Source: Epithemia pelagica (lineage: Eukaryota; Bacillariophyta; Bacillariophyceae; Surirellales; Surirellaceae). Taken from it: 64,000 bases of DNA. How positions within the stretch are numbered: position 1 is the stretch's first letter; each line of letters begins with the position of its first letter. A program made the position numbers and the translations under genes. Shown in pieces: positions 61,364 through 64,000 of the stretch. A model generated the notes under the pieces. The model searched no databases and was not told the origin of the DNA. It saw only the letters and a program-made list of their open reading frames with translations. The stretch spans positions 3,224,001 to 3,288,000 of the forward strand of contig OX337228.1 in NCBI GenBank assembly GCA_946965045.2, written 5' to 3'.

Positions 61364-62302
61364 TTAGCTTTTCTCGGCCGTTTCAACCCTCTGAAGAAGC
61401 TCCTTGCAGTATTCGGCTTGAACCTGCTGGTTCATGCTTCCCGTTTCTAGAGAAAGAATTACTGTTTCCATTGTACGTTGCAAAAGCTTTCGAACATCTG
61501 CGACCGTCTCTTTGGGCTGCGAGCTAAGCATACTGTCCCAGTCTGACTCGTCAGCGTCAAGCAGCTGGAAAAGCTCTGCCTTCCCCGCTGTTCCTTCAGA
61601 ACTTGATTCAGATTGCTGACTTTCGATTGCTCTCTGAACGGACAAACCGGCAAACATTTGAAGTACCTTCTGTAGGATCCCAACCATACCATCCATTCCG
61701 TCTTGATGAGACTTGACAATCCAAGCATCGAGTGTCACTAAGAATCCCTCATCAAGATCGGCTTCTGACAGATTGCTCAAAGCTTGCCGCATGGCAGTGA
61801 TACGTTCTGTGGCAAGAGGAACTAAAAACTCTCCTGAATCGGGTTCGGCAGCAGTTTTAACGACGGACTCGACGGATCGAGCTCTTTCATCAAGCTGTTC
61901 GGCAGTGGTCTCAACCACAGCTTCTAATGTCGTAACAAGGTTGGAAGCCAGGACTTCAAATCGTTGGCGCGCTTCGTCGTCTTTTGCCTGATCGGCTCGT
62001 TCGGCAATCCGCAAAAAGAACTGAGGACTTCGGATCACTTGAAAGGCGCGCTTTACGGCAGAGGGCAAGTCGTAGGGTTTCGCATCCACCAATTTATCAA
62101 TCATTTCGTCCATTAATGCCATCTCCTGTGCAGTGGGCATGCGTTGATTGCCTTCCAAACGTGACGATGAGCCCGCGAGCACAACTGAGCTCGTGGCTTC
62201 ACGATGCCTTCTGTAGTTTGATGGGAAAACGGAGAAGCTTGATCCACCCCAGATGGCGACGAAAAAGGTCACCATCGTTAAAAGAAAGATAATTGTCGTC
62301 AT
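61364..62302 (-). CDS. Plastid-type soluble protein of unknown function
   Basis: 312 residues, single exon. The N-terminus (MTTIIFLLTMVTFFVAIWGGSS, then FSVFPSNYRRHREATSS) is a signal peptide followed by F at +1 and a Ser/Arg-rich transit-like stretch, the bipartite plastid presequence. The mature protein is almost wholly helical and acidic: LMDEMIDKLVDAKPYDLPSA, VIRSPQFFLRIAERADQAKD, RFEVLASNLVTTLEAVVETT, ALSNLSEADLDEGFLVTLDA and a C-terminal heptad-like end. I do not recognise the family with confidence. It is convergent with the PDR gene (115 bp between stops) and divergent from ArfGAP. Confidence 0.75.
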   Translation of the reverse strand: MTTIIFLLTMVTFFVAIWGGSSFSVFPSNYRRHREATSSVVLAGSSSRLEGNQRMPTAQEMALMDEMIDKLVDAKPYDLPSAVKRAFQVIRSPQFFLRIAERADQAKDDEARQRFEVLASNLVTTLEAVVETTAEQLDERARSVESVVKTAAEPDSGEFLVPLATERITAMRQALSNLSEADLDEGFLVTLDAWIVKSHQDGMDGMVGILQKVLQMFAGLSVQRAIESQQSESSSEGTAGKAELFQLLDADESDWDSMLSSQPKETVADVRKLLQRTMETVILSLETGSMNQQVQAEYCKELLQRVETAEKS

Positions 62303-62744
62303 TTTGCTTTGATTAGCCAGAGATCAAAAACAGTTCTAGTAATACTTTGTATTGTAAGAATGGCTCATTCATCGCATTACAATCACAAAAAACGAGAAAA
62401 CGATATTCACGTCCATTCATCTCGAAGTGGAGCCGGCCTTCCAATCGAACACGTACGCGTTTCTGGTCGCACGTACGTTAGCCACCATTATTCGCAGAAG
62501 AGACGCGCAATCCCAAAAGTCATCGTCCGACGACCACAGCACCGAGACCTTTTTATTCCCATTCTTACTCCGTTGTTTTTTGGACGAAGGCAATCGGCCG
62601 TGTTCCTTATCGGAATCTTCTCTTTACGATTTGGTCTCACGTATTCTTGATCTGATTGAAACAATCCTGTGTTGAGGGGAACCACAAGAACTATTGATCA
62701 CTCTTCCAGAATTTGTCATTGTCCATCGCAAGACTAACAACAAC
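62303..62744. other. Divergent promoter region
   Basis: 442 bp between the plastid-type protein and ArfGAP, which read away from each other. Short frames here look accidental. A CGTACG-containing stretch lies around 62455-62475. No RNA gene or repeat is seen. Confidence 0.4.
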
Positions 62745-63951
62745 ATGAGCGGGAACTTACGCGACGACGGAAATATCACTGCCGCTGGTCTCGGACAGCG
62801 CTGCATACCGACAAAAGAAAAAAACCAACAGTTCAAAAAGATTCGAGCCGTTCCAGCGAACCAAGTTTGTTTCGATTGTCCTGCCTTACGACCCACATGG
62901 GCCTCCGTTACGTATGGTACGTCGCAGTGTTGTCACAATATTCATGGGCATTTTCTCGAAAGAGAGGGGCCGCTCACGGTTGAAAACTCCTTGTCCTCCA
63001 TTTGTAGGTGTCCTTCTATGCTTGGATTGCTCCGCAACGCACCGATCCATGGGAGTTCATACCACTTTTGTTCGAAGTGTTGATCTGGATGAGTGGACGC
63101 AGCGACAAATTGATGCTATGCGTTTGGGTGGAAATGACAATGCCAGACAGTATTTTCGGAAACATGGCCAAACAGATATGCATGGAAAGATTGAGAAAAA
63201 GTATACCAGTAAGATTGCCAAAGCGTACAAAGCAGAGCTCCTTAGCTTGGTAAGCGGTGAAGCAAGCAAGAGAGGGGAAGCGGGCGCGACCACACAAACG
63301 ACCACAGAAGCGACACCCAATCTCTTGCTCAGCAATCTAGAAATTTCTTCTCAGGCAGAGCAAGATGCTTTGGCTCGGGAAAAGATTGCCCAGGCCCGTG
63401 CGGCACACGCCCAGCCGGTGCAAGCTTCAGCCAAAATGGCGTCACAGCTACCTGGTGCCTCGAAATTGGTCACTAGTACGATCGGAAATGGTGCCACGAA
63501 CAAATCGGGGCAGAGCACGAATGGGAATTCTGCAAGTACTACTTCTTCATCTGCGCCAATGTTGCGCAAACCAGCATCGTCAGCTGGAAGTACCAAACTC
63601 TTTTTGAAAAAGAAGCCTTCGGGCACTTTGGGATCCAGCAAACTACGAGTGAATAAACTTGTCACTCCTGCGGCCAACAATACAGTGTCTGGACTTGACG
63701 CAACCTCTGACTTTGACGATTTCGGGACCTCCGACACGCAACAACAAGAAGAAGAAGCAGCAGCAGTCGAAGAGGCAAAGAAGAAGAAAGCCCAAGAGGA
63801 AGAAGCTGCTCGGGCTGAACTTCAGCGACAACAAGAAGCAGCGGCTTCTGCAGTTTCTGCCGCTGCAGAAAAACAACCTGCTCCCTCGTCAATGGAGCAG
63901 GGCGTTGCGAAACTGAAGGCCATGAACTGTGACTTTTTCGCAAATATGTAG
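62745..63951 (+). CDS. ArfGAP (ARFGAP2/3, Glo3/AGD8-like), two exons
   Basis: Exons 62745-62916 and 63008-63951 with a 91-nt intron (GTACGT...TTTGTAG); 371 residues. The join completes the ArfGAP zinc finger CFDC-x16-CLDC (PTWASVTY-GVLLCLDC) and is followed by the arginine finger in SATHRSMGVH and TFVRSVDLDEW, MRLGGNDNARQYF. The segment MHGKIEKKYTSKIAKAYK matches the ARFGAP2/3 and plant AGD8-10 group. The rest is low complexity: a Ser/Gly/Thr region, a Lys-rich SGSTKLFLKKK-type patch, a charged coiled coil (EEEAAAVEEAKKKKAQEEEA) and the end VAKLKAMNCDFFANM. It stimulates GTP hydrolysis on Arf1 during COPI vesicle formation at the Golgi. The ATG at 62745 fits the family start. Confidence 0.92.
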
Positions 63952-64000
63952 AGTTACTTTGTTTGTACAGAATGATGTCATCCCTTCTTGAAAGTAGAGA

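Overview
The window is nuclear DNA from a eukaryotic alga, most likely a diatom; the species cannot be fixed from the sequence alone. The signs are dense genes on both strands with short GT-AG introns (mostly 65-112 nt), several proteins with a signal peptide ending in an ASAFAP-like site with F, W or L at +1 (the bipartite plastid-targeting presequence of algae with secondary plastids), an SLC4-type bicarbonate transporter, a ShKT-domain secreted protein, a Crypton-type tyrosine-recombinase gene, and repeat-rich gaps between housekeeping genes. About 28 protein genes and one tRNA gene are supported; many needed splicing by eye, and the joins were checked against conserved protein motifs.

Layout. 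1-11.4 kb: a 5'-truncated multi-RRM RNA-binding protein, a plastid-type membrane protein, a Su(z)12-like PRC2 subunit (zinc finger plus VEFS box, three exons), tRNA-Lys(CUU), a ZIP metal transporter, Fis1, an unknown protein and SF3B1. 11.4-16.2 kb: a ubiquitin-like/eL41 fusion gene, a small plastid-type protein, cyclophilin PPIL3, a ShKT protein and an unknown protein. 17-26.2 kb: a SUMO-like/BTB protein, a 2OG-Fe(II) oxygenase-like protein, a secretory membrane protein, Pol III subunit RPC9 and a CPA2 cation/proton antiporter. 26.2-28.9 kb: a non-coding repeat zone with nested inverted repeats and a MITE. 28.9-46.3 kb: VPS54, a COPI-associated membrane protein, an SLC4 transporter with a plastid-type leader, PRP8, a multi-TM protein and a PH-like family protein. 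46.3-49.6 kb: a tandem repeat array and a Crypton recombinase. 49.6-52.7 kb: exportin-2 (CSE1). 52.7-56.2 kb: a tandemly duplicated block of about 0.8 kb carrying a large hairpin, one copy interrupted by a 1.38-kb element with 92-bp terminal inverted repeats. 56.2-64 kb: a full-size PDR/ABCG transporter, a plastid-type protein and an ArfGAP.

The genes do not form one pathway. Two core spliceosome genes (SF3B1, PRP8) lie here, and vesicle traffic is represented by VPS54, the COPI-associated protein and ArfGAP. The most notable observations are the ubiquitin-like domain fused to ribosomal protein eL41, glutamate in SF3B1 at the site equivalent to human K700, a 15-nt microexon in PRP8, a 19-nt microexon completing the second Walker A motif of the PDR transporter, and the duplicated hairpin block just upstream of that transporter.
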